Below are positions 38,104 to 48,029 of a stretch of 51,500 nt of DNA, one piece after another. The stretch's first letter is position 1. Every line of letters begins with the position of its first letter. The notes below the pieces were generated by a model that ran no database searches, was not told the DNA's origin, and worked only from the letters and a program-made list of their open reading frames with translations. The DNA comes from an uncultured Lachnospiraceae bacterium (lineage in GTDB: Bacteria > Bacillota > Clostridia > Lachnospirales > Lachnospiraceae), in assembly GCA_910586585.1 (NCBI GenBank), contig CAJUKA010000026.1:1-51500 (forward strand). The letters are read 5' to 3'. The position numbers and the translations under genes are program-made.

Positions 38104-40938
38104 GTGGCGAACAGAATCAAGGGTATCACTGTTGAGATCGGCGGGGATACCACGAAGTTACAGACTGCCTTAAAGGGAGTCAATTCTTCCATCCGGGATA
38201 CGCAGTCGCAGCTTCGGGATGTGGAGAAATTATTGAAATTAGACCCCGGCAATACGGAACTGCTGGCGCAGAAGCACAGGCTCTTAGGAGAGGCGGTCAG
38301 TGAAACCAAAGAGAAGCTCGCCACGCTGAAAACGGCGGCGGAGCAGGCAAACACGGCCCTTGCCAATGGCGAAATCACGCAGGACCAGTACGATGCCCTG
38401 CAGCGTGAGATCATCGAGACGGAGCAGCGTTTACATGACTTGGAAACACAGGCAAACCAGTCCGCCACGGCTTTGCAAAAAATCTCTGCCGTGGGTGAAA
38501 AGTTACAGTCTGCGGGCGACAAGATTTCCTCTGCCGGGGAGAAGCTGCTCCCGGTCACGGCGGGGGTTACGGGTTTGGGTGCGGCGGCTGTCACCACGGC
38601 GGCAAACTTTGAATCCTCCATGAGCCAGGTGCAGGCAACCATGGGCATCACAAAGGACTCCATGTCTACGGTGAACGGGGAATCTGTCAATACGATGGAT
38701 ACGCTTTCCGACCTTGCAAAGAAGATGGGCAGCGAGACGGCTTTTTCCGCTTCGGAGTGTGCGGAGGCTTTAAACTACCTCGCCCTTGCCGGGTATGACA
38801 CGCAGCAGATGTGCGACACGCTCCCCACGGTCTTAAACCTTGCGGCGGCCGGCGGCATCGACCTTGCGGCCGCATCGGATATGGTGACGGATGCCATGTC
38901 CGCTTTGGGCATGGGCGTGGATGAGGCGGGGACGATGGTTGACCAGATGGCAAAGACCGCCTCCACCACCAATACCTCCGTGGCGCAGCTCGGCGAGGGC
39001 ATCCTTACCATCGGCGCAACCGCAAAAACCGTGAAAGGCGGGACGGCGGAGCTGAACACGGCTCTTGGCATCCTCGCCAACAACGGCATCAAGGGTGCGG
39101 AGGGCGGCACACACCTCCGAAATGTCATTCTTTCTTTACAGAACCCCACCGATAAGGCGGCTGCCTGCATGGAGCAGCTTGGGCTGGATGTCTACGATTC
39201 CGAGGGGAATATGCGCTCCCTCAACGACATCCTTGGGGATTTGAACACTTCCATGGACGGCATGACGGCGGCGGAGAAATCGAACATCATCGGGCAGATT
39301 TTCAACAAGACCGACCTGTCCTCCGTGAACGCCCTGCTTGCCAACACAGGGACTACCTGGGATGACCTGCAGCAGTCCATCATCGACAGCGGCGGCGCGG
39401 CGCAGCAGATGGCGGACACACAGCTTGACAACCTGCAGGGGCAGATCACCATTTTGAAGTCAGCTTTGGAAGGGCTGGCTATTTCTTTCGGGGAACTGCT
39501 GATGCCTGCCATCAAGATGATTGTCGGGTGGGTGCAGCAGTTCGTGGACTGGCTCAACGGCATGGATGAGGGGACGAAGAAAGTCATCACGACCGTGGCT
39601 CTGCTGGCGGCGGCTTTGGGACCGGTGCTGATTGTGATAGGCAAGGTGGTGTCTGCGGTCGGCACAATCATGACGATTATCCCGAAAGTGGCAGGAGTGA
39701 TAAATACTGTCAAGACCGCATTTGCCGCCTTAAACACCACCATGCTTGCCAATCCAATCTTCCTGATTATTGCGGCAATCACGGCGCTGGTGGCGGCATT
39801 TATTTATCTGTGGAATACCAACGAGGATTTCCGGCAGTTCTGGATCAACCTTTGGGAGAATGTGAAAGAGGTTGCCATTGCCGTATGGGAGGCAATCAAG
39901 AACTTCTTCACGGCGGCATGGGAGGCTATTTCCTCCACGGCGCAGGCGGTTTGGAACGGGATCAAGGACTTCTTTTCCGGGCTGTGGGAAGGGATAAAAA
40001 CCATATTTACCACGGTGGTGGAGGCGATTAAAACTGTCGTAACCACCTATTTCAATATTTACAAAACGGTTATTACCACGGTTTTAAATGCTATCAAGAC
40101 TGTGTTCACGACCGTTTGGAACGGGATTAAAACCGTGGTCACGACTGTGGTGACGGCAATCCAGACCTTCATCACCACGGCATGGAACGCCATCAAAAAT
40201 ACAGTCACCACAGTCCTAAATGCCATTAAGACGGTCATCACAACCGTGTGGAATGCGATAAAGGCTGCGGTCACGGCAGTGGTGAACGGGATTAAGAATA
40301 CCATCTCTTCGGTGTGGAACGGCATCAAATCCACGGTTTCCAATGTTGTGAACAGTATTAAAAATACAGTCACCACGGTGTTCAACAACATCTGGAGCGG
40401 CATCAAAGGAACCATGGGCAGGATCGTGTCCTCCATCAAGGAGGGATTCAATAACGCCATCAGCTTTATCACGAGCCTGCCGTCCAAAGCCCTGCAGTGG
40501 GGCAAGGACATGATCATGGGCATCGTGAACGGCATCAAAAGCTGCATCGGAGCGGTCGGTGACGCTGTATCTTCTGTGGCAAACAAGATCAAATCCTTCC
40601 TGCACTTCTCCGTGCCGGATGAGGGACCACTGACCGATTATGAGAGCTGGATGCCGGACTTCATGAAAGGGCTGGCGAAGGGCATTGAGGACAGCAAGAG
40701 CATGGTGGCAAAAGCGGTGAAGGGCGTGGCGGCAGATATGGTCTTAAATCCGTCCGCAGCCGTGCAGGAGATTTCCGTATCAGGAAGCGGCGGAGGTTCT
40801 TCGCAGGACAGCACTATTACCGGCCCGTTAATCGAGGTGAAGGAAATGAACGTGCGGAGCGAGGAGGACATCCGCAAGATTTCACAGCAGCTTTACCGGC
40901 AGCTCCAGCAGGGGCGCCGGGCAAACGGCTATTCGTAA
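38104..40938 (+). CDS. Phage tail tape measure protein
   Basis: GTG 38104 has AGGAAGGGG 8 nt upstream; GTG 38095 is less well placed. The 944-residue protein has an N-terminal coiled coil (TLKTAAEQANTALANGEITQ), the TMP core LSDLAKKMGSETAFSASECA / EALNYLALAGYD / GMGVDEAGTMVDQMAKTAST / GGTHLRNVILSLQNP and hydrophobic segments near 490-580. A run of about 11-residue repeats (VWNAIKTVVTT-type) covers about 630-770. It sets tail length and helps DNA entry. Length predicts a tail of roughly 140 nm at 1.5 Angstrom per residue. Confidence 0.94.
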   Translation: MANRIKGITVEIGGDTTKLQTALKGVNSSIRDTQSQLRDVEKLLKLDPGNTELLAQKHRLLGEAVSETKEKLATLKTAAEQANTALANGEITQDQYDALQREIIETEQRLHDLETQANQSATALQKISAVGEKLQSAGDKISSAGEKLLPVTAGVTGLGAAAVTTAANFESSMSQVQATMGITKDSMSTVNGESVNTMDTLSDLAKKMGSETAFSASECAEALNYLALAGYDTQQMCDTLPTVLNLAAAGGIDLAAASDMVTDAMSALGMGVDEAGTMVDQMAKTASTTNTSVAQLGEGILTIGATAKTVKGGTAELNTALGILANNGIKGAEGGTHLRNVILSLQNPTDKAAACMEQLGLDVYDSEGNMRSLNDILGDLNTSMDGMTAAEKSNIIGQIFNKTDLSSVNALLANTGTTWDDLQQSIIDSGGAAQQMADTQLDNLQGQITILKSALEGLAISFGELLMPAIKMIVGWVQQFVDWLNGMDEGTKKVITTVALLAAALGPVLIVIGKVVSAVGTIMTIIPKVAGVINTVKTAFAALNTTMLANPIFLIIAAITALVAAFIYLWNTNEDFRQFWINLWENVKEVAIAVWEAIKNFFTAAWEAISSTAQAVWNGIKDFFSGLWEGIKTIFTTVVEAIKTVVTTYFNIYKTVITTVLNAIKTVFTTVWNGIKTVVTTVVTAIQTFITTAWNAIKNTVTTVLNAIKTVITTVWNAIKAAVTAVVNGIKNTISSVWNGIKSTVSNVVNSIKNTVTTVFNNIWSGIKGTMGRIVSSIKEGFNNAISFITSLPSKALQWGKDMIMGIVNGIKSCIGAVGDAVSSVANKIKSFLHFSVPDEGPLTDYESWMPDFMKGLAKGIEDSKSMVAKAVKGVAADMVLNPSAAVQEISVSGSGGGSSQDSTITGPLIEVKEMNVRSEEDIRKISQQLYRQLQQGRRANGYS
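40010..40400 (+). repeat. 11-residue tandem repeats in the tape measure gene
   Basis: About 390 bp encode ten or more units of the form xxWNxIKxxVT or xxLNAIKTVxT. At DNA level the units share ATTAAAACCGTGGTCACGAC-like stretches, enough to allow recombination and change in tail length. Confidence 0.75.
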
Positions 40939-40953
40939 AGGAGGTGTGCATGG

Positions 40954-41730
40954 ATGGGATTTTCCTTTGACGGGATATCATCAAAGAGCATGGGGATCGC
41001 AAGCAGGATGACGGAAGAGAACCGGGTGCCGGAATTAAGGAACCGCACCATTTCCATGGCGGGCAGGGACGGTCTGATTGATCTGGGCGCATCCCTTTCC
41101 GAGCGGGTGATTGAGATTTCCTGCTTCATCCCTCCGAAGCGGACGGCGGCGGAGCTTCTGGAATGCAAGGATGAGATCGTGAGCTGGTTAAGCCCCGACA
41201 AGGGGCTGTGCGCCCTCGTACTTGACACGGAGCCGGGGCGGGTGTATCACGCAAGGCTTCAGGAGGGCGTGACCTTCGAGAAGGTGGTGCGGTTTTCGGC
41301 AACCTTCGGCCTTTCCTTTTTCTGCCCGGACCCCTTCGGCTACGCTGCGGAGGATGAAGTTTTTACCATCACTGTGGCGGGAAGCCATACCGTGAGGCGC
41401 AGGCTTGGGAATTTATACTCGAACCCCGTCTACCGGCTGAAAGGTATCCTGTCATCCGGGGCGGGAAGGTATGTCAGCATTGTCACAAACGGGGCGGAAC
41501 TGAAAATCGCCAACGCCACGCTTGCGGGAAATGAAACACTGGTGGTTGACACGGCAAAAATGACGGCATGGGTGGAGGATTCGGAGGGGAACACGCTCCG
41601 CAATGCCCTCCCCTATATTGACGAACTGAATTTCCCCACGCTGGAAGCGGGGTTGAACACCGTGGAGGTGGCGGTTTCAAATGCCACATTCACAGAACTT
41701 GAAATACTGGCAAAGAGCCGCTGGAGGTGA
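40954..41730 (+). CDS. Distal tail protein (Dit)
   Basis: ATG 40954 lies 7 nt after GGAGGTG; ATG 40950 is out of frame. The 258-residue protein has FSFDGISSKSMGIASRMTEE, RDGLIDLGASLSERVIEISC, CPDPFGYAAEDEVFTITVAG and a C-terminal galectin-like beta domain with GNETLVVDTAKMTAWVEDSE, as in SPP1-type Dit proteins. It forms the hub ring at the tail tip. It is followed directly by the tail/LamG protein. Confidence 0.9.
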   Translation: MGFSFDGISSKSMGIASRMTEENRVPELRNRTISMAGRDGLIDLGASLSERVIEISCFIPPKRTAAELLECKDEIVSWLSPDKGLCALVLDTEPGRVYHARLQEGVTFEKVVRFSATFGLSFFCPDPFGYAAEDEVFTITVAGSHTVRRRLGNLYSNPVYRLKGILSSGAGRYVSIVTNGAELKIANATLAGNETLVVDTAKMTAWVEDSEGNTLRNALPYIDELNFPTLEAGLNTVEVAVSNATFTELEILAKSRWR

Positions 41731-41735
41731 CTATT

Positions 41736-44261
41736 ATGGGATTGCAGGCAGTCCTTGAGACACAGACGGATTTCACGGGGGAGTTCCCTGCGGAATATGC
41801 AAAGGACGGGTTATGGCGTTTCAATGAGTCGGGGCCGGACGGGGACACGATGCTTGCCGATTCCTCCGGCAAAGACAGGAAGATGTATGTAAATGGGTGG
41901 AGCGGCACGACCGCATCCCTCCGTGCAGGCTTCCGTGGGAATTACTTCCGCTTCAACATCACGAACCCGGCAACGGAGAAAACCTATCTGAAAGCAACAA
42001 ATGACGGCAGTATTTTCTCTGCGATTGGGGAGCGGATCATCGTGGGCGGCTGGATGAACCCGACCACCTATTCGGTGGGAAACACCTACACGCCAATCTT
42101 TAATACGAGGCAGGGGCCGGGGCAGCCGATTTTCTATCTGTCATTAATCCGGGGAAAGCCGAGGATCATGCTCTACAATTCCGCAGGCTCCCTTATTTTG
42201 GATGAGTCGGTGACGCTGCCTTTTTCCTTCGTGAACAACGGATGGTACTTTATCGCCTGTGTGATAGAGCCTGGGAACAAAAAAGCGCAGTATGTCATCG
42301 GCGACCGGGGCAGCGGCGAGGTGTGGGTGTCGGCGGCGCTTTCCTTTACCGGGGAGCTGAACCGCTCCTGCACAGCAGACCTTATTATGGGAATGCACGC
42401 CAATTCCTACTGGTTTGCGGGCGGTTTTGACGACTGGTTTTTAGACTGCGACTCGGAGCTAACAGCGGAAGATTTGGCGGATTATTTTCTTGCCACAGTC
42501 TTTGCCAATGGCGGCGACACCACGGGAAATGTGGATGCCGTTTCTGCACCGGGTGGCGTGACGCTCCGGAAGAGTAACGGTGCATACCCGGAGAGCGGCG
42601 TGCTTTATACCCGCGCCGTGGAGTACGGCATATCCGGGGCGGGCAAGATATCCGTCTCAGGCGAGTATGTTTCCGGCGTGACTTCCGTTTCCCTTGTGGA
42701 AACTTCCACAAGCAATGATTTGGAAAACTGGAGCGATTGGGCGGCTGTGGGAACGGATGGGAAGATGCCGTCCCCAGGCCGTGCCTATATCCGTTTCCGG
42801 GTGACGCTCACCACGACGGATACATCGAAAACGCCGAAGCTCGTGGACATCCGCATTAATGACACACCGAAATCCCCTTATGAGAAGATTGGCTATGCCC
42901 GCCCGGTCATCCTAGACAGCAGCGGTGCATGGGAGGCGGTGCTGGAAAACGCCTACGGCATCATCGTGACGGGGGAAGTCAACGGCGAGGATACGCTCAC
43001 ATTTTCCATCCCCTTTGCGGACGCCAAGCGGAAATATATCGACAATGAGAAGAAAATCCAGATCGTGGATGATGTGTACACCATACGCACGGTCACGGAC
43101 AGCAAGGATGCTTCCGGCAACGCCGTCACAGAGGTGTATGCAGAGGCGGAGTTCTATAACCTTGCCTATTCCGTCCGGAAGGAGGAAAAAGCGTTTGACG
43201 CGGAGATGGCGGATGTGCCGATGGCCTATGCCCTTTCCGGGACGGAGTGGAATGTGGGGAGAGTCACGGTCACCACCAAGCGGACATGGACCTCAACGGA
43301 GAAGAACGCCCTTTCCATCCTGCGGAACGTGGCAGACCTGCACGGCGGCGACCTGGTCTTTGACTGCCCGAACCGGCTGGTGCATCTGCTGATATTGAAC
43401 GGGAAGGACAGCGGCGCTCTGTTCATGTACGGGAAGAACATGAAAGACATCGAGCGGACGGTGGACACCACGGGGCTTGTGACGAGGCTCTATGCCGTGG
43501 GTGCGGACGGCATGACCTTTGCCAGTATCAACGGCGGGAAGCCATATGTGGAGGATTTCACCTATTCCAAAGAGGTGCGCGTTTCCTCCCTGGACTGCTC
43601 CGCATTCACGAACCCTTACCAGATGCTGGAGTTTACGAGGATGCGGCTTGCGGATTACTGCAGGCCGACCATCTCCTATGTGCTGAACGCCATGGATTTA
43701 TCCGTTCTGACTGGCTATGAGCATGAAGCGTGGGAGCTTGGGGACTATGTGCGGGTGGAGGATAAAGATTTGGGCTTATCCGTCACTACGAGGATTGTGC
43801 GCCGGGAATACAACCTGCAGGAGCCGTGGAACACGGTGCTGGAGCTTTCCACGGTATTAAAGAACCTGGGCAGCTCCACGAGCAAGTGGGACAATGCCGC
43901 CGACTCGCTGGAGGGCGTCAGCGTGGTGTCCAGCGAGGACATCGCAGAGCTTGTGCCGTTCAACCTCCTGCGGAATTCCCGCGCCGATGACGGGCTTGCC
44001 TATTGGGTGAGTTCCGGCTTTGAAGCGGATGGAACAACCGGGGCAAGCGGGACGGCTTCGTTTAAGGCGGAGGGTGTGGCGGGCATGACCAAGAGCCTGT
44101 CGCAGACGGTGTACCCCGCCAACCGGGACAGCTACGCCATCTCGGCGCAGATCGCATCAGAGAATTTAAAGAAACTGAGCGGCAGCTCGCAGGTGGGCAT
44201 TGAGATCGTGCTGGAATATGAGGACGGCAGCACGGAAACGAGGTTCATAGATTTGTACTGA
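41736..44261 (+). CDS. Tail protein with LamG-like domain (Tal/gp37-like)
   Basis: ATG 41736 lies 5 nt after GGAGGTGA; GTG 41727 overlaps the previous stop. The 841-residue protein has a concanavalin A/LamG-like domain at about 20-270 (GNTYTPIFNTRQGPGQPIFY, WFAGGFDDWFLDCDSELTAE), a discoidin-like linker, then a tail hub domain from about 400 (DDVYTIRTVTDSKDASGNAV, NALSILRNVADLHGGDLVFD, GLVTRLYAVGADGMTFASIN, EAWELGDYVRVEDKDLGLSV) like Gp37/prophage endopeptidase tails. The C-terminus is a carbohydrate-binding-like region. It likely contacts the cell surface. Confidence 0.88.
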   Translation: MGLQAVLETQTDFTGEFPAEYAKDGLWRFNESGPDGDTMLADSSGKDRKMYVNGWSGTTASLRAGFRGNYFRFNITNPATEKTYLKATNDGSIFSAIGERIIVGGWMNPTTYSVGNTYTPIFNTRQGPGQPIFYLSLIRGKPRIMLYNSAGSLILDESVTLPFSFVNNGWYFIACVIEPGNKKAQYVIGDRGSGEVWVSAALSFTGELNRSCTADLIMGMHANSYWFAGGFDDWFLDCDSELTAEDLADYFLATVFANGGDTTGNVDAVSAPGGVTLRKSNGAYPESGVLYTRAVEYGISGAGKISVSGEYVSGVTSVSLVETSTSNDLENWSDWAAVGTDGKMPSPGRAYIRFRVTLTTTDTSKTPKLVDIRINDTPKSPYEKIGYARPVILDSSGAWEAVLENAYGIIVTGEVNGEDTLTFSIPFADAKRKYIDNEKKIQIVDDVYTIRTVTDSKDASGNAVTEVYAEAEFYNLAYSVRKEEKAFDAEMADVPMAYALSGTEWNVGRVTVTTKRTWTSTEKNALSILRNVADLHGGDLVFDCPNRLVHLLILNGKDSGALFMYGKNMKDIERTVDTTGLVTRLYAVGADGMTFASINGGKPYVEDFTYSKEVRVSSLDCSAFTNPYQMLEFTRMRLADYCRPTISYVLNAMDLSVLTGYEHEAWELGDYVRVEDKDLGLSVTTRIVRREYNLQEPWNTVLELSTVLKNLGSSTSKWDNAADSLEGVSVVSSEDIAELVPFNLLRNSRADDGLAYWVSSGFEADGTTGASGTASFKAEGVAGMTKSLSQTVYPANRDSYAISAQIASENLKKLSGSSQVGIEIVLEYEDGSTETRFIDLY

Positions 44262-44276
44262 CGGGAGGGATTTTTC

Positions 44277-44477
44277 GTGGCATATTTTTCAAGGACAACG
44301 GCAAAGATTGTGCCGGAGAACTACTCGTCCGAAAGGGTAAAATCCATCACCGTGCGTGTCTGCATCACCAACTGCACGGGGGAGTTTTACATCACCGACC
44401 TGCTCCTGCAGGGCGGGCCGGTGGCAATGGGATGGGTGGGGCATCCCTCGGAACTGAGGTGGACGCTGGATGGCTGA
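44277..44477 (+). CDS. Small tail-associated protein, 66 aa
   Basis: The GTG start at 44277 follows GGGAGGG. Its core ITVRVCITNCTGEFYITDLL closely parallels VSVTVTPTIADCSGRIWFTD in the next protein, so the two are probably duplicated beta-rich units, perhaps split from one longer tail gene. It overlaps the next gene by 8 nt. Confidence 0.7.
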   Translation: MAYFSRTTAKIVPENYSSERVKSITVRVCITNCTGEFYITDLLLQGGPVAMGWVGHPSELRWTLDG

Positions 44478-45048
44478 ATTTGTAAGGCTTGCGGAAGTGG
44501 TCAATAAGAAAAAGGATATGCGTATCGTGAGCGTGACGGTAACCCCGACCATTGCCGACTGCTCCGGGCGGATCTGGTTCACCGACCTCCAACTGCAGGA
44601 AGGTCCGGCACTCACCGGCTATTCTCCCCATACGGAAACTTCTCTGCAAAAATGTCGTGAGAATGGTGCGGTAAAATCTCCCGTATGGTTCAACGGTGTG
44701 GTGCGCTCGGAGGAAACGGTCATTCTTTTTAATTTGGGAAAGACGTCTGCACCTCTTGACATCCACATCTACCCAAAGTCGGATATGGCGGCGGGGACGG
44801 TGCGGCTTGCCCAGGGCGTGGGCGGCCAGAGGGCGGTGTTCCCGGCTGCCATGAAAGCAGAGGATGACGTGGCTCTGCTTGCCTCCACACGGGAATGCAC
44901 GAAGAACGGTGTGCCGGAAAAGAAGGAAGGGTTCTACCAGTACAGTGCCGCCTGGGATTCCAAACATAAAGTGGTGCTGGAGGATGGGAAGACGGCGAGG
45001 CTGTTGTTTTCCATGCAGGAGATGCAGGACGGGGGTGAGTTAATCTGA
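44470..45048 (+). CDS. Tail/baseplate protein, 192 aa
   Basis: ATG 44470 overlaps the previous gene. The first 60 residues repeat the unit of the 66-aa protein; the rest is beta-rich, with VWFNGVVRSEETVILFNLGK and VLEDGKTARLLFSMQEMQDG. Similar genes lie between the tail hub and GH18 genes in Clostridia prophages. It is a structural accessory of the tail tip by position. Confidence 0.72.
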   Translation: MAEFVRLAEVVNKKKDMRIVSVTVTPTIADCSGRIWFTDLQLQEGPALTGYSPHTETSLQKCRENGAVKSPVWFNGVVRSEETVILFNLGKTSAPLDIHIYPKSDMAAGTVRLAQGVGGQRAVFPAAMKAEDDVALLASTRECTKNGVPEKKEGFYQYSAAWDSKHKVVLEDGKTARLLFSMQEMQDGGELI

Positions 45049-47519
45049 TGGACACACTCAAAGGCAGACAGATCATGGTTTGGACATTCATGGGCAATAC
45101 AAGGATGTACCAGGCGCTCCGGGATTACGGCGACCGCATCAGCCAGATCGGGCTGTTTTCGTTCAAGGTCAGGGCGACCGGGGAAATCTACGAGAGCGGC
45201 GTTTCCATTGCGGCAGGCTCCACCATGCGGACGTATATCAGCAAGTGGCCGCACATCAAGTGGCTGCTGACCGTGGCGAATGACGGCACGAACAGCATCT
45301 TCAAGGCACTGCGTGAAAACACGGATGGGGCGCAGGATAAGTTCCTTTCAGAGCTTGTGCGGATCATGGAGAAATACCCGTGGTGTGACGGCGTGGACAT
45401 CGACTTGGAAAAAGGGGACGATTACTCCACGGCGGCGAAGTCCACAGCCATGTTCCGCAATATTTACAATACCGTGAAATCCTATGATCCCACAAAACTG
45501 ATGAACATCTGCCTGCCGGGGATGGACAGCATCAACGGCTCGGTGGGCGGGGAGAACTGGTGCGTCTACGGCGACTTAAACCATTACTGTGACACGGCCT
45601 CCATTATGAGCTACGGCATGGCATGGGCAGGCAGCGCGCCGGGGCCGGTGTCCCCACGCTCATGGCTGGAGGGCATCTACGATTATGCCGTTAAGGTCAT
45701 GGACCCGGATAAGGTGTTTTTAGGGATGCCCGCCTATGGGTGGAACTGGCGGATACATGATACGCCGAAGAACATGGGTGTGACCTACCGTGGGACTTCC
45801 AACACCTACTATGCGGCGCAGCTATGGATGACGGGCGGCTACAATTTCACGGACGACAAGCCTCCGCAGCCTTTCATCCCCATCGTGGCCTATTGGGATG
45901 ACTACGACAAGGTGCCGTGGGCGCTTCCCCATGTGTACGATTACATGGAGGGGCGGGATGCGGTTTCTTATGAGTACCCGCTGCTTTCCGGGACTTACAA
46001 CCGCAGGCATTACCTTACCGCCTACGGCAAGGAGCAGAAGACGCAGTTTGATGGCATTGTGCTTGAACGCAGCGGCGGAAGCCCGGACAGCTATTCCGGC
46101 ATCGTGTCCGTTTCGGATTACATGGTGACGCTTGGCGACAACGGTTCCGCCACTTACCGTTTTTCCATATCTTCGGCGGGGATATATGATATTGCCGTGC
46201 GCCTGTGCTTTCCCTTCTGGGATAAGAACGGTGTGTATATTTCCATTGACGGGAGCAGGAAGCATTTCACGGAAAGCCGCCTGTGGTGGCCGTACTGGAG
46301 GACTTCCTTTTGGGATACGCTGGCAAAGGGCGTTTCACTTTCGGCAGGGACGCACACCGTCACGGTATCGGTGGATGTGAAGGGCGTGCAGTTTTACGGG
46401 TTCCGCGTCTGTCATTCTTTTGCTGAAGAACCGGGTGCCGGCTCCGCCACTTATGTTCTTGCGCCAAGGAAATTCAAGGACGTGGACGGGAACATGGCGC
46501 AGCCGGACAAAGGCTTCAAGCTGACGCTGGAGATGCTCCGCAGGAAGCCAGACTCGGCGCTCATCTGGTATGAGGATTTCCGGGATGAGAACCCATTGCC
46601 GGAAAGCTACTGGACGACACTATCCGGCAAGTGGGAGGTGTGGCGGGAGGGATACGAGAACCGCCCGTACTCACAGCTTGACGGGAGCGGGCAGCTTGCG
46701 TGGCAGTACAGCGGATTTAAGGAGCTGCACCTGCGGGCAAGGCTGGCATTCCCGGCAAACGGCAGGGGCAAGGCCGGCGTGTTCTGCGGGGATGTGTTCT
46801 GCTGCTTAAATTACGACACGCAGAGGGTGGAGCTTTACAAGGGCTCTGCACTCCTTGGAAGCTACAGCCAGACGATCAGCCGGACAGCGGATGCAAACCT
46901 CCGGGGGAATCCGACCATGTATACTATTGAGATGCGTATCCGGGGAAATAAGGTGCGTGTCTATTCCGGGGCGGCATATACGCTGCGGTTCACGGCCACG
47001 CTCAGCGGATTTTCCGGCGGCTATGCAGGGTACCGCTCCGATAACCGTACCGTCTGCGAACTGCTGCGGCTTGGGGACGCATGGACCTATGAGCCTTATG
47101 AACGGTTCGATGTGCGGATGCCGGACGGCAGTTTTAAGTCCTTCGGCAGACTTTCCCGGAGTAACTGCACCTGGGATGAGGAATTCCAGGTGTTCACGCT
47201 GACCGCCGATGTGGAGGAAAGCTCCACCCGAAGCGAGGACATTTCGATGGATTATGATTTTTTCCATTCGGATCTGATGGAGATTTCCTGCGGCGGCAAT
47301 TATACAGCGGAGGTCATTCCGAGGGATATCAACATCTGGATTTCCCGGCTGTTTTTAGGGGATGCGGACGGCTTCTCCATCCTCTATTATCAGGACGTGG
47401 ATTCGCTGGTCTATTGGGCGAACCAGGCAGCGTACCGCTGGAAGCTGCGGGGGATGTGTATGTGGTCGCTTGGGCAGGAGGACATGAGGCTGTGGGAGTG
47501 GCTGCCGAAACAAATTTAA
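45048..47519 (+). CDS. GH18 glycosidase-type phage tail protein
   Basis: ATG 45048 overlaps the previous stop. The 823-residue protein starts with a GH18 barrel (about 1-330) with the catalytic motif DGVDIDLE (Glu about 121), ASIMSYGMAWAGSAPGPVSP and FLGMPAYGWNWR. A carbohydrate-binding-like beta domain follows (about 345-460; TVTVSVDVKGVQFYGFRVCH) and then a LamG-like domain (about 500-680). GH18 enzymes cut beta-1,4 GlcNAc links in chitin or peptidoglycan. As a tail protein it probably opens the cell wall or glycan layer during infection. Confidence 0.9.
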   Translation: MDTLKGRQIMVWTFMGNTRMYQALRDYGDRISQIGLFSFKVRATGEIYESGVSIAAGSTMRTYISKWPHIKWLLTVANDGTNSIFKALRENTDGAQDKFLSELVRIMEKYPWCDGVDIDLEKGDDYSTAAKSTAMFRNIYNTVKSYDPTKLMNICLPGMDSINGSVGGENWCVYGDLNHYCDTASIMSYGMAWAGSAPGPVSPRSWLEGIYDYAVKVMDPDKVFLGMPAYGWNWRIHDTPKNMGVTYRGTSNTYYAAQLWMTGGYNFTDDKPPQPFIPIVAYWDDYDKVPWALPHVYDYMEGRDAVSYEYPLLSGTYNRRHYLTAYGKEQKTQFDGIVLERSGGSPDSYSGIVSVSDYMVTLGDNGSATYRFSISSAGIYDIAVRLCFPFWDKNGVYISIDGSRKHFTESRLWWPYWRTSFWDTLAKGVSLSAGTHTVTVSVDVKGVQFYGFRVCHSFAEEPGAGSATYVLAPRKFKDVDGNMAQPDKGFKLTLEMLRRKPDSALIWYEDFRDENPLPESYWTTLSGKWEVWREGYENRPYSQLDGSGQLAWQYSGFKELHLRARLAFPANGRGKAGVFCGDVFCCLNYDTQRVELYKGSALLGSYSQTISRTADANLRGNPTMYTIEMRIRGNKVRVYSGAAYTLRFTATLSGFSGGYAGYRSDNRTVCELLRLGDAWTYEPYERFDVRMPDGSFKSFGRLSRSNCTWDEEFQVFTLTADVEESSTRSEDISMDYDFFHSDLMEISCGGNYTAEVIPRDINIWISRLFLGDADGFSILYYQDVDSLVYWANQAAYRWKLRGMCMWSLGQEDMRLWEWLPKQI

Positions 47520-47532
47520 TATTTTTATGGAT

Positions 47533-47575
47533 ACAGGGCTGTCTGCCATTTGGCGGGCGGCCTTTTATCATACCC
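47533..47575 (+). terminator. Possible terminator after the GH18 gene
   Basis: GTCTGCC-ATTT-GGCGGGC forms a 7-bp stem with two G-U pairs, followed by GGCCTTTTAT. The U-run is short, so termination is probably partial before the lysis genes. Confidence 0.45.
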
Positions 47576-47609
47576 AAAAACCAATTTTTAAGAAATGGAG
47601 GGATTCAAC

Positions 47610-48029
47610 ATGAAGGAATTCTGGAACACGATCCAACTCATCTTTACGGCCATCGGAGGATGGCTCGGCTATTTTCTCGGCGGCTGTGACGGCCTGCTGT
47701 ATGCGCTTATCGCATTCGTAGTGGTGGATTACATCACGGGCGTGATGTGTGCCACCGCAGATAAGAAGCTGTCCAGCGAGGTGGGATTCAAGGGCATCGC
47801 AAAGAAGGTGCTGATCTTCCTGCTGGTGGGGATCGCCAACATCCTCGATGTGCAGGTCATCGGTACGGGCAGCGTCTTACGGACGGCGATCATCTTTTTC
47901 TATATCTCCAACGAGGGCGTGAGCCTTCTGGAGAATGCCGGACACCTTGGGCTGCCCATCCCGGAAAAGCTGCGTGAGGTTCTGGCACAGCTCCACAACA
48001 GGGCAGAAAATGGGAAGGAGGACGAGTGA
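47610..48029 (+). CDS. Phage holin
   Basis: ATG 47610 lies 7 nt after GGAGGG. The 139-residue protein has three to four hydrophobic helices (about 5-24, 27-45, 62-84, 88-105) and the family pattern LLYALIAFVVVDYITGVMCA, LSSEVGFKGIAKKVLIFLLV, TAIIFFYISNEGVSLLENAG, LPIPEKLREVL, as in phi-C31-type/toxin secretion holins. It permeabilises the membrane for the endolysin encoded next. Confidence 0.93.
   Translation: MKEFWNTIQLIFTAIGGWLGYFLGGCDGLLYALIAFVVVDYITGVMCATADKKLSSEVGFKGIAKKVLIFLLVGIANILDVQVIGTGSVLRTAIIFFYISNEGVSLLENAGHLGLPIPEKLREVLAQLHNRAENGKEDE

Noticed and set aside
44392..44967. Reverse open frame opposite the baseplate genes
   Set aside because: It is the complement of two overlapping forward genes with good starts and shows no domain.
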